The notes under the pieces were generated by a model that searched no databases, was not told where the DNA came from, and saw nothing but the letters and a program-made list of their open reading frames with translations. This document shows, in pieces, positions 1 through 13,624 of a stretch of 64,000 nt of DNA. The translations under genes were made by a program, and so were the position numbers. Source of the DNA: Pardosa pseudoannulata (taxonomy: Eukaryota > Arthropoda > Arachnida > Araneae > Lycosidae); the NCBI GenBank assembly GCA_032207245.1, contig CM063502.1, forward strand, positions 42,179,662-42,243,661. The letters are read 5' to 3'. How positions within the stretch are numbered: position 1 is the first letter of the stretch; each line of letters starts with the position of its first letter.

Positions 1-596
1 TTCATTAAAATTCCTTTTATTGCCCTGAAACCTCTCTAAGCCATTCTCTTTTAAAGCCTTCTCATTACGCGGCTTTTCATGCATTTATTCACGGCTGGAT
101 TATGGTTTTTGTCTCACCTAGACCTGCTCCCAATTTCCCACTTCCTTAAATGAATACAATAATATTAAAAAAATAAGTGTGATCTCTTTCTTCTTTCCTT
201 TTTATATTAATTTATTATGCAATAAAAGACTATTATTCGGAATTAAAAACCTTCAAAAGATAAGCATGTGCTACTGCAAAAATGGAGATAATGTTTTGAA
301 TTCTTTAGGAAAGAAATTTCAAAAATTTCTCAATTCTGACTCAGTTTTTTGCCATATCGTTTTTTAATCACTTGTGCATTATCTTCCAATGTCTTGAATG
401 TAGATGATTGCAGTAACGGTCCTTTTGTGTTAAGTTGATTTAGTGAGAAATTTCCTCTATGCACATTTGTAATGAATTTAGAATGTAATTACTTACTAGG
501 TATTAACATTTTTATCAGTAGGGCTCTAGATAATCATCTGAAAAATAAAAATTTACTATTCATTTGGTCTTTTATTAAGAACATCTTTTATTGCTG

Positions 597-1680
597 ATAA
601 TAAAATATATGTACAAAACTCTTTTGGACATTAATATCATGGTTATTTGCATAATCACAATTAATAATTTTCTGTTGAATTAGGGCTTGTTCCTTTTGGG
701 GAATTTTAAATTAAAAAATAAGCCTGCTTTTAGATATTAAGGTACATTCAAGCTCTTGATCTCTGCTTCTGATCTGCTGATAATAAAATATACGTAAAAA
801 AACTCTTGTGGACATTAATATCATGGTTATTTGCATAATCACAATTAATAATTTTCTGTTGAATTAGGGCTTGTTCCTTTTGGGGAATTTTAAATTAAAA
901 AATAAGCTTGCTTTTAGATATTAAGGTACATTCAAGCTCTTGATCTCTGCTTCTGATCTGCTGATAATAAAATATACGTAAAAAACTCTTGTGGACATTA
1001 ATATCATGGTTATTTGCATAATCACAATTAATAATTTTCTGTTGAATTCGGGCTTGTTTCTTTTGGAGAATTTTAAATTTAAAAATAAGCTTGCTTTTAG
1101 ATATTAAGGTACATTCAAGCTCCTGATCTCTGCTCCTGATCTGCTGATAATAAAATATATGTACAAAACTCTTGTGGACAATAATATAATAGTTATTTGC
1201 ATAATCACAATTAATAATTTTCTGTTGAATTCGGGCTTGTTTCTTTTGGAGAATTTTAAATTTAAAAATAAGCTTCCTTTTAGATATTAAAGTACATTCA
1301 ATCTCCTGATTTGCTGATAATAAAATATATGTACAAAACTCTTGTGGACATTAATATCATGGTTATTTGCATAATCACAATTAATAATTTTCTGTTGAAT
1401 TCGGGCTTGTTTCTTTTGGAGAATTTTAAATTTAAAAATAAGCTTCCTTTTAGATATTAAGGTACATTCAATCTCCTGATCTCTGCTCCTGATCTGCTGA
1501 TAATAAAATATATGTACAAAACTCTTGTGGACATTAATATCACGGTTATTTGCATAATCACAATTAATAATTTTCTGTTTAATTAGGGCTTGTTATTTTT
1601 GGAGAATTTTATATTTATAAAAAAAAGATTTTTTTTAGATATTAAAGTACATTCAAGCGCCTGATATCATTCCGCTGTTC
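597..1680 (+). repeat. 183-bp tandem repeat array, about six copies
   Basis: Six head-to-tail copies of a unit starting at the TAATAAAATATATGTAC motif recur with TAAAATA at about 601, 784, 968, 1151, 1321 and 1504. The spacing is therefore 183, 184, 183, 170 and 183 bp; the shorter one comes from a small deletion in the fourth copy. Each unit contains the landmark TTATTTGCATAATCACAATT, including an octamer-like ATTTGCATAA, and ends in CTGATCTGCTGA. The last copy is more diverged in its 3' half. The unit is non-coding. It could be a local satellite-like array or part of a larger A+T-rich repeat. Confidence 0.9.
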
Positions 1681-2570
1681 CATGTATTTTCATATGTTTT
1701 TCTCATAAAATTCAAGTATAATCAAATATATATAGCAGAAAAGAATAAAGACATTAAAAAGTATCCAACTTAGTTGCAAATAAAATGTATTTTAACATTT
1801 TACGCATTAATACTAAAATACAATAGATTCATTACTTTAAGTATACACCTTTGTTCACAATGCAGTTGCAGATAAAAATACGCATCCTATACTTTAGTCT
1901 TTATTGTCTTTACATACCGTATGGAACATTATATTTGACAAATAGAATAAATCATTAAAAATGGTATTTAAATAGAAAAATTAACATTTTTATTGCTAAT
2001 AATAAAATAAATATCTACAAAATTTTGTGGGCTTTAACATCATGATTATTTTTCCAATCACAGTTTATAATTTTGTGGGAAATAAGTACTTGTTCCTTTT
2101 GGAGAATTTTAAGTGAAAAAACGCTTTTTTAGATATTTATGTAAATTCCAGATCCTGATCTAATTCCTCTGTTGCATGTATTGGTATATGATTTTTTATA
2201 TATAAAAGTCAAGTAATAACAAGTATATATAAAGCAGAAAAGTATAAAGACAGTATAAAAATATCCAATTTGGATACTTTATTACTGTCCACCAATGTAA
2301 AGTAATGTATTTAACATATCTTAGCTGTGAAAAGTGTATAAATATATAATTGTTACCAATTTATATATTTTCACACTTTTCACAGCTAAGATATGTTAGA
2401 TACATTAAGTATACACCTTTATTCAATGTCCACATTTGGTCACAATAGAATAACAGATAAAAATACAGATCATATTATACTTTAGTCTGCTTTGTTTTTA
2501 AGTAGAGCAATGAAACAAGATAATTGACAAGTAGAATAAATCATTATAAATGGTATTCAGGAAAATTAAC
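1500..2570 (+). repeat. Diverged ~0.5-kb direct duplication following the 183-bp array
   Basis: The last 183-bp unit plus about 300 bp of flank (about 1500-1980) is repeated in diverged form at about 1985-2570. Shared landmarks in the same order are CTAATAATAAAATA, TTTTGGAGAATTTTAA, GCAGAAAAGTATAAAGAC, TTAAGTATACACCTTT, GATAAAAATAC, TATACTTTAGTCT and AGAATAAATCATTA. So the ancestral repeat was longer than 183 bp, and only its first part was later amplified. No coding potential is seen. Confidence 0.75.
2313..2397. repeat. Inverted repeat, 37-bp arms (hairpin)
   Basis: The left arm 2313-2349 and right arm 2361-2397 are near-perfect reverse complements around an 11-bp spacer. The core is AACATATCTTAGCTGTGAAA on the left and its complement on the right. 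It lies inside the second copy of the diverged duplication and is absent from the first copy at the equivalent place, so it looks like an insertion or a fold-back event. Confidence 0.85.
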
Positions 2571-3694
2571 ATAAAGTAAGCTAATAATTTCTCTTTAATA
2601 AACTGCTCCAAAACTTTATTTTTTTTTTAATTTGCGAAGTTATTTAAAGAAATGGAGATATGCAGAAGCAAAGAACTTCCGATACCCATAAGAGCAGGCG
2701 TTATTTCGATTGAGAAATAATTACCTCCGACGTTCTATTTGTGGATTCGAAAAATTTTAAAGCATCATTAAGGTACCTCTAAAACAACTCACGTACCAAA
2801 TAGCAAAAGATAATGATAGACAACTGTAATAAAGAGTACAAGTTTGAAGAACATTCTTCTGCGCTATACTTTCATTAAAATGTGCCTTTAACAATATCGA
2901 CAATATCGTAAGAAATAACTTCTGTAGAGTTTTAATTGCATGTAGGAACTCAGGAAACCATATTCTCAGACATTTATTCTCATTACATTTTAATGGTTTT
3001 GTGCCGAGAAAGTTTTAAATGCAGTTTGATATTAACATTTTATGAAAGTTCTCTAAAATTTAAAAACGAGAAGCAAAATTCCAAAAGTATTTCACCTTAA
3101 TTATTTTTGCAAATAAACAAGGCACTTTACAAAATTTCTTTCCAAACCTAATAAATATTTATTAATTTTATTATTTTAAAATTGGTTGTTAAACTTTTTG
3201 TATTTGTTTTCGATGCATATATTTACATTTTCAGTTCTGTGCATTTTAAAAGGAAAGAAATTTAATAAACTCTTGCAAAATATAGTTAAAAATAAATTAA
3301 ATTTTGCTTTAATTTAATGATTGTAATATATACTGCTGCTTTATGTATGAAACACTGAAATTTCAACAGAATATACTAACCTGAACTGAGAAAAAGAGAT
3401 AGCAGAAAGTATTATTTGTCTATTATTTATTCACATTTTATTGTGTATGCAATTTTATAAATGTGTAGGATAAGCTTTATCTTTTGTAAGTATTTTTCCC
3501 TGAAAAAAGAATTAATTTGCAAGATGCATTAATATAGCTGCTCAAAGCTTTTACTTATAAGCTTATTTTCTATATTTCAATATGTTCACATATGTCAAAA
3601 TATGAATGAACAATCATTCACGATTTAGAAGTACTGCCACTCAAGATCATAGTTTATTGGAATTACACGATTTTAAATCTTACATTCGCCATAA

Positions 3695-4579
3695 ATAGAA
3701 TACTTTTGTCGAAAAGCATTTTAATCTATGCAAAACATATCAGATATAGTTAACTTCATCTTGTGGCTTTTGACTCTTAAAAATATTATAATTGTACATA
3801 AAATAAGAAAATAACAGAAAATAGTTTTACATAAAACATTTTATTGACTTAAAACAAAAAAGACATTTACAATTTAATATATAGAATGTCAAATTATATT
3901 TTAAAGTTTTTTAATGCCGGTTCATAAAGTTTAAAAGCTTTATTATTCTTTTCTTTATCTCATTGATATACTTATATTCTACAATTATTCCAATAATTTA
4001 TTACGTTTTTATCAAATATTTACTCCGAATTTTATATTTTTTTAAACTAAATAATTTTATAGGGAAATAAATAGGATGAGCAGTTAGATCTATATAAGCC
4101 TTAATTATGTAGTTCATAGCTTTTAAGAATTATTTTATTTGAATAGAATACTTTTGTCAAAAAGCATTTTAATTTATGCAAAATATATCAGATGTAGATA
4201 ACTTCACCTTGAGGCTTTTTATTCTTAAAAATACTATAATTTTCTTCCAGAAAGAAAATAATTTTACATAAAACATTTTATTTACGTATAACAAAATAGA
4301 CATTTACGATTTAATATATAGAATGTCAAATTATATTTTAAATTTTTTTTAATATCAGTTCATAAAATTTAAAAGCTTTATTATTATTTCCTTTATCTCA
4401 TTCATATACTTATATTCTACAATTATTCCAATAATGTATTATGTTTTTATCAAATATTTACGTAGATTTATATATTTTTTTCCAATTAAATAATTTTATA
4501 GGGAAATAAATAGGATGAGCAGTTAGATCTAGATAAGCCTTAACAATGTTGTTTAAAACTTTTAACAATTATTTCATTT
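3695..4579 (+). repeat. Tandem duplication, ~448-bp unit, two copies
   Basis: Copy 1 (about 3695-4142) and copy 2 (about 4143-4579) share ATAGAATACTTTTGTC at their starts. They run collinearly through TTTTACATAAAACATTTTAT, TTATTCCAATAAT and AGGATGAGCAGTTAGATCTA, with moderate divergence and small indels. Non-coding, intronic. Confidence 0.85.
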
Positions 4580-6383
4580 GCAAAGTGTTTGAAAATTTTC
4601 GATAGCTTTTTAGTCTTCAAAATAACGCATGATTTAGATTTCATAATATTGTTCATATAATTCTTACGTAATACGTTCATAAATATAACCATAAGCAGAA
4701 AGATCTTTCTCCTTATTCATTTTTCTAATCACCTCTAATCCCTTATTTAAATCATAAGCCGTTATAGTTTCCATAAAACTACAGATGCCTCGCTTCCCGA
4801 AGCAAGCTCTATTTATCTACCACCAACGATCTAGAAAAAGAGCTAATGATGTAATTGCTTAAATTAATTAATTGTATATTGTCCGACAGACTTAATTAAT
4901 AACGCTATTCTCTTAACTCAGGAGTTTCATCTAGTTATAAACCAATATATTTTACCAGTAAATATTATGTTTAAAAGAATGAACTGAAATGTCTCTTAAT
5001 AGACTGATAATTCATTGAAAAAAGCTAAGATAGATATTTGAAGGACAGCTCAACACTAATTGAATCTTTAACACTCATAAGCATATACATGAATCTGCAT
5101 AACGGATAATCCCTGAATACTATGCCTCTATTTTTCACTTCTAAACCCTGTTTAGGATATTCACAAATTAACGCCTTAACACAATGTATTTTTTCTTAGA
5201 AAAATCAGCATTTCTTTGCTGATATTTAACTGTTATCAGTACAGCTAAAAACGACTTCAAAGAAACATAACTAAGACTGCCATAGAATCTGTTATTGAAC
5301 TACGATATTGAACACAATGCAAATGCCGTAATAATAACTACAACGATTTTGAAATTTCAACCGTTTCTTTTCAGTCTCATTTTGAGAATCGAAATGAATC
5401 AGCCTTTGATATTAAGTTATAGTATCAACATGATTGAAATTGCATTTTAAACCGGGTACGCAATATCTTCTGTTTACTCTGAAGAAATAAAAGATATATT
5501 TATTCAGTCATTCAATAAGTTATGATAAAATATTGCTTTAGTATGTATCTCTGTTTCGGTTTATTGAAAAATGTACTCTGCAGTGAATCATTTGCTATGT
5601 TTTAATTATTTTTTAACTTTTTGCTCATCATAATATATTCTAGAAATTGCAAGATGTATGAATAAAAATCTATGACTCTTCGTTCATTATGTATTTAAAA
5701 ATTTACCATAAAAGATTTATACTTCTAAAGAACCGTCACTGCTTTCAGGATCAACTGAGTATGTTTCCTCTTTGACTAGTTAGTTAAATATCGTAATTCT
5801 GAAAGTCCATTTGAAATAATATAACAAAATTCAGTCGAATTCCTATCTCAAAATTAATTAATGGAAATTTAAATCAATTTCAGAATTTGCTTAATATCTA
5901 AAATATTATCTAACACTTGTAGATACGCATTTATAAAAACAAAATAGTGAGCTAGTTAAATAAATGAATTATGGGAAAAGACATTTGCTAAAATCCTTTC
6001 ATAGTAGATTGATTGATTGTGGATCAAAATCAGCAAAACTGGTTTCGAATAATGCAAGGAATTCTGTTCACAATTTTTAACTAACAATTAATTAATCAAA
6101 ATTTAAATTAATTTTATAAAAGGCTTAGTAACTAAGGTTATTTTCTACCATATACACATGTACATGATTATATGTATCTATACAAGTTATTAACCCTAGC
6201 AAACGATTTTATTTTGTAAATTAAATATAATTAAACTGGTTATACTCTGGTTATAAATTCCTCATATATGATTCTGAAGCAAATACTCCTTTTTAAATAT
6301 TTTTCATCTTTTTATCTACATTGATAATAGACTCTTAAATAAAAATAAAGAAAAACGTTAGATTTTTAGTAAATTGTAAAGAA

Positions 6384-6514
6384 CCGGTCTCACTAAGTCG
6401 TTTAATGGCTAACCGCGATTAATCTCTGTATAAACCGAGAATTTCGTCCCACCATTGGTTAGCTCCACTGGTTAATCACGATTCGCAGTTAAACGACTTT
6501 GGTGGGACAGGCCC
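6384..6514. mobile_element. Palindromic MITE-like element (copy 1)
   Basis: A roughly 131-bp unit is flanked by imperfect terminal inverted repeats. The right end reads ACTTTGGTGGGACAGGCCC and the left end begins CCGGTCTCACTAAGTCG. The complementarity continues inward: TTTAATGGCTAACCGCGATT on the left pairs imperfectly with AATCACGATTCGCAGTTAAA on the right, so most of the element could fold back. It is more G+C-rich than its surroundings. No transposase or clear target duplication was found, so the superfamily is unknown. Confidence 0.65.
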
Positions 6515-8370
6515 TAAATGCTATGATACAAAACTTTCATAGAATTCAAAGAAATAATGTCATATTTCTTTCTTTTTCTCTTGCAATTTTTGTAATGGAA
6601 AAGTTAGATATTGTTTAGAAGCTCGAAAAATATTTAAACGAAATAATATAATTCTTACGTAATACGTTCATAAATATAACCATAAGCAGAAAGATCTTTC
6701 TCCTTATTCATTTTTCTAATCACCTCTAATCCCTTATTTAAATCATAAGCCGTTATAGTTTCCATAAAACTACAGATGCCTCGCTTCCCGAAGCAAGCTC
6801 TATTTATCTACCACCAACGATCTAGAAAAAGAGCTAATGATGTAATTGCTTAAATTAATTAATTGTATATTGTCCGACAGACTTAATTAATAACGCTATT
6901 CTCTTAACTCAGGAGTTTCATCTAGTTATAAACCAATATATTTTACCAGTAAATATTATGTTTAAAAGAATGAACTGAAATGTCTCTTAATAGACTGATA
7001 ATTCATTGAAAAAAGCTAAGATAGATATTTGAAGGACAGCTCAACACTAATTGAATCTTTAACACTCATAAGCATATACATGAATCTGCATAACGGATAA
7101 TCCCTGAATACTATGCCTCTATTTTTCACTTCTAAACCCTGTTTAGGATATTCACAAATTAACGCCTTAACACAATGTATTTTTTCTTAGAAAAATCAGC
7201 ATTTCTTTGCTGATATTTAACTGTTATCAGTACAGCTAAAAACGACTTCAAAGAAACATAACTAAGACTGCCATAGAATCTGTTATTGAACTACGATATT
7301 GAACACAATGCAAATGCCGTAATAATAACTACAACGATTTTGAAATTTCAACCGTTTCTTTTCAGTCTCATTTTGAGAATCGAAATGAATCAGCCTTTGA
7401 TATTAAGTTATAGTATCAACATGATTGAAATTGCATTTTAAACCGGGTACGCAATATCTTCTGTTTACTCTGAAGAAATAAAAGATATATTTATTCAGTC
7501 ATTCAATAAGTTATGATAAAATATTGCTTTAGTATGTATCTCTGTTTCGGTTTATTGAAAAATGTACTCTGCAGTGAATCATTTGCTATGTTTTAATTAT
7601 TTTTTAACTTTTTGCTCATCATAATATATTCTAGAAATTGCAAGATGTATGAATAAAAATCTATGACTCTTCGTTCATTATGTATTTAAAAATTTACCAT
7701 AAAAGATTTATACTTCTAAAGAACCGTCACTGCTTTCAGGATCAACTGAGTATGTTTCCTCTTTGACTAGTTAGTTAAATATCGTAATTCTGAAAGTCCA
7801 TTTGAAATAATATAAAAAATTCAGTCAAATTCCTATCTCAAAATTAATTAATGGAAATTTAAATCAATTTCAGAATTTGCTTAATATCTAAAATATTATC
7901 TAACACTTGTAGATACGCATTTATAAAAACAAAATAGTGAGCTAGTTAAATAAATGAATTATGGGAAAAGACATTTGCTAAAATCCTTTCATAGTAGATT
8001 GATTGATTGTGGATCAAAATCAGCAAAACTGGTTTCGAATAATGCAAGGAATTCTGTTCACAATTTTTAACTAACAATTAATTAATCAAAATTTAAATTA
8101 ATTTTATAAAAGGCTTAGTAGCTAAGATTATTTTCTACCATATACACATGTACATGATTATATGTATCTATACAAGTTATTAACCCTAGCAAACGATTTT
8201 ATTTTGTAAATTAAATATAATTAAACTGGTTATACTCTGGTTATAAATTCCTCATATATGATTCTGAAGCAAATACTCCTTTTTAAATATTTTTCATCTT
8301 TTTATCTACATTGATAATAGACTCTTAAATAAAAATAAAAAAACGTTAGATATTTTAATATCTTATAATG

Positions 8371-8503
8371 AGCTGTCTCACCAAAGTAGTTTAATGGCTA
8401 ACCGCGATTAATCTCTGTATAAACCGAGAATTTCGTCCCACCATTGGTTAGCTCCACTGGTTAATCACGATTCGCAGTTAAACGACTTTGGTGGGACAGG
8501 CCC
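8371..8503. mobile_element. Palindromic MITE-like element (copy 2)
   Basis: This is the duplicated counterpart of the element at 6384-6514. Its left terminus, GCTGTCTCACCAAAGTAG, matches the complement of the right terminus (ACTTTGGTGGGACAGGCCC) better than copy 1 does, so it is closer to the ancestral TIR. The internal portion is practically identical to copy 1, showing that the element was present before the 1.99-kb duplication. Confidence 0.65.
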
Positions 8504-8771
8504 TAAATGCTATGATACAAAACTTTCATAGAATTCAAAGAAATAATGTCATATTTCTTTCTTTTTCTCTTGCAATTTTTGTAATGGAAAAGTTAGATAT
8601 TGTTTAGAAGCTCGAAAAATATTTAAACGAAATAAAGTATGCTTAAAATAATAAAACAGATTGATACTTTTAACTATTATTAAACAGTCTAAATCAACTT
8701 ACTAAACTTAATTTATTTAGAGCAATCTAACACTGAAACCAACCGGTCAATGGGTTAAAACCAAAACTGGC

Positions 8772-8819
8772 AATTTATTGAACATGGTGTCTATTTTAAA
8801 ACACCATGTTCAGTAAATT
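8772..8819. repeat. Short inverted repeat, 19-bp arms
   Basis: AATTTATTGAACATGGTGT (8772-8790) and ACACCATGTTCAGTAAATT (8801-8819) are reverse complements with one mismatch around a 10-bp loop. It stands in unique sequence just after the 1.99-kb duplication. Origin unknown. Confidence 0.85.
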
Positions 8820-11800
8820 ATTCTTGAAAAAATCTCAAATATATCCAGTTGGGTAGCAGTGTAATAAAATACAGGAAACTTAGCGCAGTAAACCAACAAG
8901 AAAAAAATATCTATCAACATTTATTCCCAAGCTATTGATTAACATATCATCCCATCATTTTCAAAAAGATAGGAAGTAGAATTTTACTGCAAAATAAAGA
9001 TAAAACAAATCTACTGATTTTGCTCAAACAGCTACAGATTACTGAAGACTGTTACAAAATAAACCACTCGTAACTGTATGCATGGCAACATAAGGAAGTT
9101 TGTTTACTGTGACAGTCGTTTCGCACATGTTAAATTAAGATGATAGATAGTAAGTTCAAAACTTCTCAGAGGTAACTGGACAGGTAGGATATTACACCTG
9201 ATTTATACAATCCTGAAGAGAAAGACATCTAAGTTTTCTGTAAATCTTAATGCTTTAAAAGCTTGTTAAATTTTCGCATTATTTTCTGTGTTGGTTGTTT
9301 CTTAAATTTAATGTCTTGTATTCTACTGCACAGTGACCCTTAACGGACATATTTTAACTAATAATTTTAGTGATTCATTTAGCATGTCTTATATTTAGTC
9401 CATATAATGATTTTCGTGTCGATTCTTTAAGTATTTTCAGCTACTAGATGCTTTAAATTGATGATATTTAATCATTACTACTTTGCATAATAAATAAAGT
9501 ATTTAAAATAAAAAAAACTAACTTAATCACTATCTCTTTATGTTTGAAATATGTAGCAAAAAATGGCATCTTTTAAAGTTTTGGAAAATAGACATATCTT
9601 AAAATAAAAGAAAATGAAATGCTAGTATGTACAGTTTTGGGCTTTAAAAGGAATAAAATCTTATTTTAAGACATCTCATTTATATTTAAACTTGTATATT
9701 TTTATGCATAAACGTTTTTTATACTTCAACCTATTTATATTGCAATAATATTTATATATACAATTTTCGTGTCAATTTAAAACTCTAAATCTGTAAAATT
9801 TTCTTCAAAAATAACAACAAAAAATATAACAGACTATTAATAATTACTTATTAAAATTTAAATTATTAATCTAGCCAAAGTTTAAACAGAACCTACTTCA
9901 TTTAAATCTATAAGTAAATTAATATTTCAAATGAAATTAATTTACTTTTTTTAAGATATTACTTGATTTTGAACTTATTTTTGTCACAAAAAATGTTAAC
10001 ACGAAGTTTGGGTGTAAATAAATAGTATTTTCAATTTTAAACAAAATATGCTAATAAAATGCACTTAGTTACCTTTCTACATATTTATTTTAAGTAATGT
10101 TAAACGTATATCCTTTCCTTTGAAAGTACTTACTGAGATTTAACTATTGGTAGAGCTTAGAAAAATCTTTCACCAAATGCCAAACACACGGAAAATCCCT
10201 TGACCTCTTATATCTGCTACATTTGTTTGAATATTGCTCAGTTTCTTTGTCATTCAAACTGTTATTTATAGATTGGTTAAAGAGGTTTACAGAAACGAAT
10301 ATCAAACTTCTCACGCAAAAACTTCCATAAAGTATTTGTCATAGCTGTTTGAAATGTCAAAAAATAATCTCCTTCATGCGAGAGATATAAATATGTTTCA
10401 CGTCTCATGTTTTTCACATTTAATGTCACTTTGAAATAAACCTATCCACGAAATGCCACCGCAATAAAATTCTCTTCAAACCCTTTATTAGCTTGTTTAA
10501 ACAAAGCATCATTTAAATGAAGTAAAAATTAAATGTAAACATTAAAAATTAAAGTACATTTAACATTTAAAATGCAGCACAAATGCTATATTAATTAAAT
10601 TATATTTCAGTGCTCAGCAATTTTAAAATTCTGATAGTTTTCAGATAGTGATTAACATTTGATTTTTATTCAGGTATGCTATTATCCTAATCTTTGGTAT
10701 ATGGCGTTAAATGTATACATCTACATGAAAATTAAACTGTGTAAAGATAGGATGTTACAGGAGTTTTGGAGTCATATTATGAAAACAATTCATCTTAATT
10801 AGTTATGAAACAACGGATATTTCATTTATTAAGACTATGGTATCGTCTTCCACAATTTAATAACATTGCATGTCTATAAAGTATTAAAAACTAAAGACAC
10901 TCACTTATGCCTTCTTTCTCGTATATTATAAATTGAATAAACGATTCATTCTAAATTGTGTGCATTCTTAACCAATATATTTTATCCCTTTTGTAAAAAG
11001 TTATTTGTTTAAATACTATGAATTTGAATCACACTCAATATATTTCGTTTGATTTGAATTATACTATCAGTTTTTTCTACATGATTATTAGGCTTAAATA
11101 CTCTACTTAAGGTATTACTTAAGGAAAAGATTTCAAAAGTTTAAAATTTCAATATATATGCTCATTTTCGAAGATTAGCTATTTTTGAAAGGAAATGTGT
11201 AAACAATGATTGCTATACCGGTTGAAAATGATGCTTCTGGTGTTTTCTCAAAATGACTGTATTCTGAATGGTGTTTCAAAGACTTGAAACTTCAGTTTAT
11301 CATTAATCTATAAAATTGAGCCTGCACTGAACGTTAAAGTTCATACATAAATAGATAAATATATATTTTATAACTTTTTGCAAATACATTTGTATATAAA
11401 TTAGAAACATTCTACTCTGTTCACGATTTTAGATAGTATATTTATGGTTTGTCAAAAATTTGAAGGTAATATCTTTGCTCAATTCTAGAACAATGTACCT
11501 GAAAATACACCAAATTTCTAAATATTTTTGTGGTAAAAATAATCTACTTTTGCAGTGTTACATAAACTATTCATGAACCAATATATACATTTTACATCAA
11601 TTTTACACATCAGTCAGTTTTACCCATTTTTCATTTTACGGCAACAGTCTCTCATTAAATTGTGTCAAAACTGAAATACAGGAAATTTATGCCTACATAA
11701 ACAATAACCTAAATTTCAGCTATTTCACTTGTCAGAAACGCCCGTCTACTAAAAATTTATTTTAACACATACAAAATTGTCCTCCTCCAGAACCGAAAGA

Positions 11801-11964
11801 AAAACACTACTTGCTTTACCACTAGCAGGAAATTTTAGCGAAGAAAAATTGCCTAAATAACCGTCGTGTGTTGTTAAATTTTGTTACTGTAATACATGAA
11901 CCAACACAACAGGAATTTGGATTTCTTAATAATCTATTTCTCTATTACTTTCCCTTTTCGTTTA

Positions 11965-12139
11965 GCCGAATGCTGGCCGATTGGTTAGGGCGCTGATCGT
12001 GGGTACCGAAGTTCGTGGGTTCGAATCCCACTCTGGCATGGATGTTCATAGCCGTTCGGAATTAGCTTTAAGCAGTAGGTTCCGGTCTCATTAGCCCTCG
12101 TGTGCAAAACATTAGACCGTAGCACTCCAAACCAAACCA
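11965..12139 (+). mobile_element. tRNA-derived SINE, intact copy
   Basis: The 5' part is tRNA-like. An A-box-like TGGCCGATTGG lies at 11974-11984 and a perfect B box GGTTCGAATCC at 12018-12028; these form the internal RNA polymerase III promoter. A tRNA-unrelated body follows, with GTTCGGAATTAGCTTTAAGC and CCGGTCTCATTAGCCC, and the 3' end is CTCCAAACCAAACCA. It is flanked by a perfect 10-bp target duplication TTTTCGTTTA (11955-11964 and 12140-12149), the mark of LINE-mediated retroposition. The tail is a short CCAAA repeat rather than poly(A). Two further well-preserved and decayed copies occur in this window. Confidence 0.92.
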
Positions 12140-13624
12140 TTTTCGTTTAATCGTTAGAGGAAATAACTTATAAAAGATTTTTAAAAGCCTTAATAAAAAT
12201 GAATTAAAATAAATTTCAAAATAACATTGAAAATGTCTTAAAACAAAGACAGGGAAACGTCCATGTTATTATAAATAAATATTTTACTATTTTAATTCAA
12301 GGTGCACTGAAGAATAACGTTCGAATTCTTAAAAATATTCGATAAGCGCTTACGATCAAAGTAATATAGATCTAAAATTCCGAACTTAGCATTAGTTTAG
12401 ATTTTATTCACCCATTTATAATATATATTTTTTTACATCTTTCACTCATTTAAAAAATCAAAATTTATATTTAGTGCTCAAAAGACTTAAAATATCATTG
12501 CATCCCACAAAAGCTTATTGTAGTTTAAAGAACTTATTTATTTTATGACTAGTCATCTGAATCTTGTCTAGTTTGAGTATTTAACTTATTAAACATAGAG
12601 TTAAACATTCTACATCTACAAATATTCAGCATTCTACTAAAGACATGTTAATATGGTCTAAGGGTTACTATATCTGTCTAGGTTTGGATTTTTTCCCCAA
12701 ATACAGTGGGTATTAAAAGTTCGAAAACTAGCTGTTTTTTTCAGTGAAGCGATTTATTATCCCAAGAAAGTGCAAATAACGATCTTTAAATGCAGTAGCT
12801 GCCTCCGGATTGCCATATAAAGACCATCAACATTCTCTGTGCTTAAACAGCTGCCCCAGTATCTTGTGATTACGCATTGAGAATATTCATTTCCCTAGAG
12901 TCATTCAAATGTATCTGATTCCTCTTGTGCCTCCCATGATTTCTAGACTTATGTAAATAACGTCTTTCATATATTATTAACATCAGGCCACTCTTAGGAT
13001 TACAAATGTAGTTTTGAAAATATGTGCATGATTTACGGCTTCTTGGCATTCACTACATTTTAATATCATATGCTCAAATGTTTACGCTTCGAATGATTTT
13101 TGTTTTCGGTAGCATCTAAAGGCAGCTAATGATAATTAAACTTTATCTACATACCTTCAGAGATGATTTTTAATATTTTTTTTTAAATTAGAATTTCCAG
13201 TTTTATTTTAAATTTGATTATATCATGAAACTTAAAAACATACTCATAAAATGTTATTTGTAGTTAGAGATATATTTGTATGTTTATATTTAATGAAAGA
13301 TTTCGGGATTTTGAAAGTTTAATAGTAAATCTAGCAATATTTTCTAGGACATGTGGTATACACATAATGACATTTTTGATAAAACTATAGTTTTTAAAAT
13401 GTTATTTATTGAAAATTTTATAAAATATATTGTAACTTTACAGCAATATATATTAACAAATTAATAACATACACTAAGGATTATAGTCTATCACCCTCAG
13501 TAATATAAAAAATTGCCATGGTGAAATTTTATTCATCAGAGTTTTGTGTTATTCTGCATAAACAAATTAGACAAACACTGTTAATTTGAGCATTGTTGTT
13601 GTTGTTGTTTCTATTCCCACTTGG

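Larger units (their letters stand above)
4655..8634 (+). repeat. Recent tandem duplication, 1.99-kb unit, two copies
   Basis: Copy 1 spans 4655-6645 and copy 2 6646-8634. Both start at ATATAATTCTTACGTAATAC and end at GCTCGAAAAATATTTAAACG. The junction is head to tail with no extra bases, as expected of unequal crossing-over. By eye the copies differ at only a handful of positions (near 5825/7816, near 6131/8122, and a patch at 6345-6395/8336-8385). Each copy carries one palindromic MITE near its 3' end. No open frame in it looks coding. Confidence 0.93.

Noticed and set aside
11965..12040. Functional tRNA gene
   Set aside because: A and B boxes are present, but the acceptor stem does not pair as in a tRNA and the sequence continues into a SINE body with target duplications.
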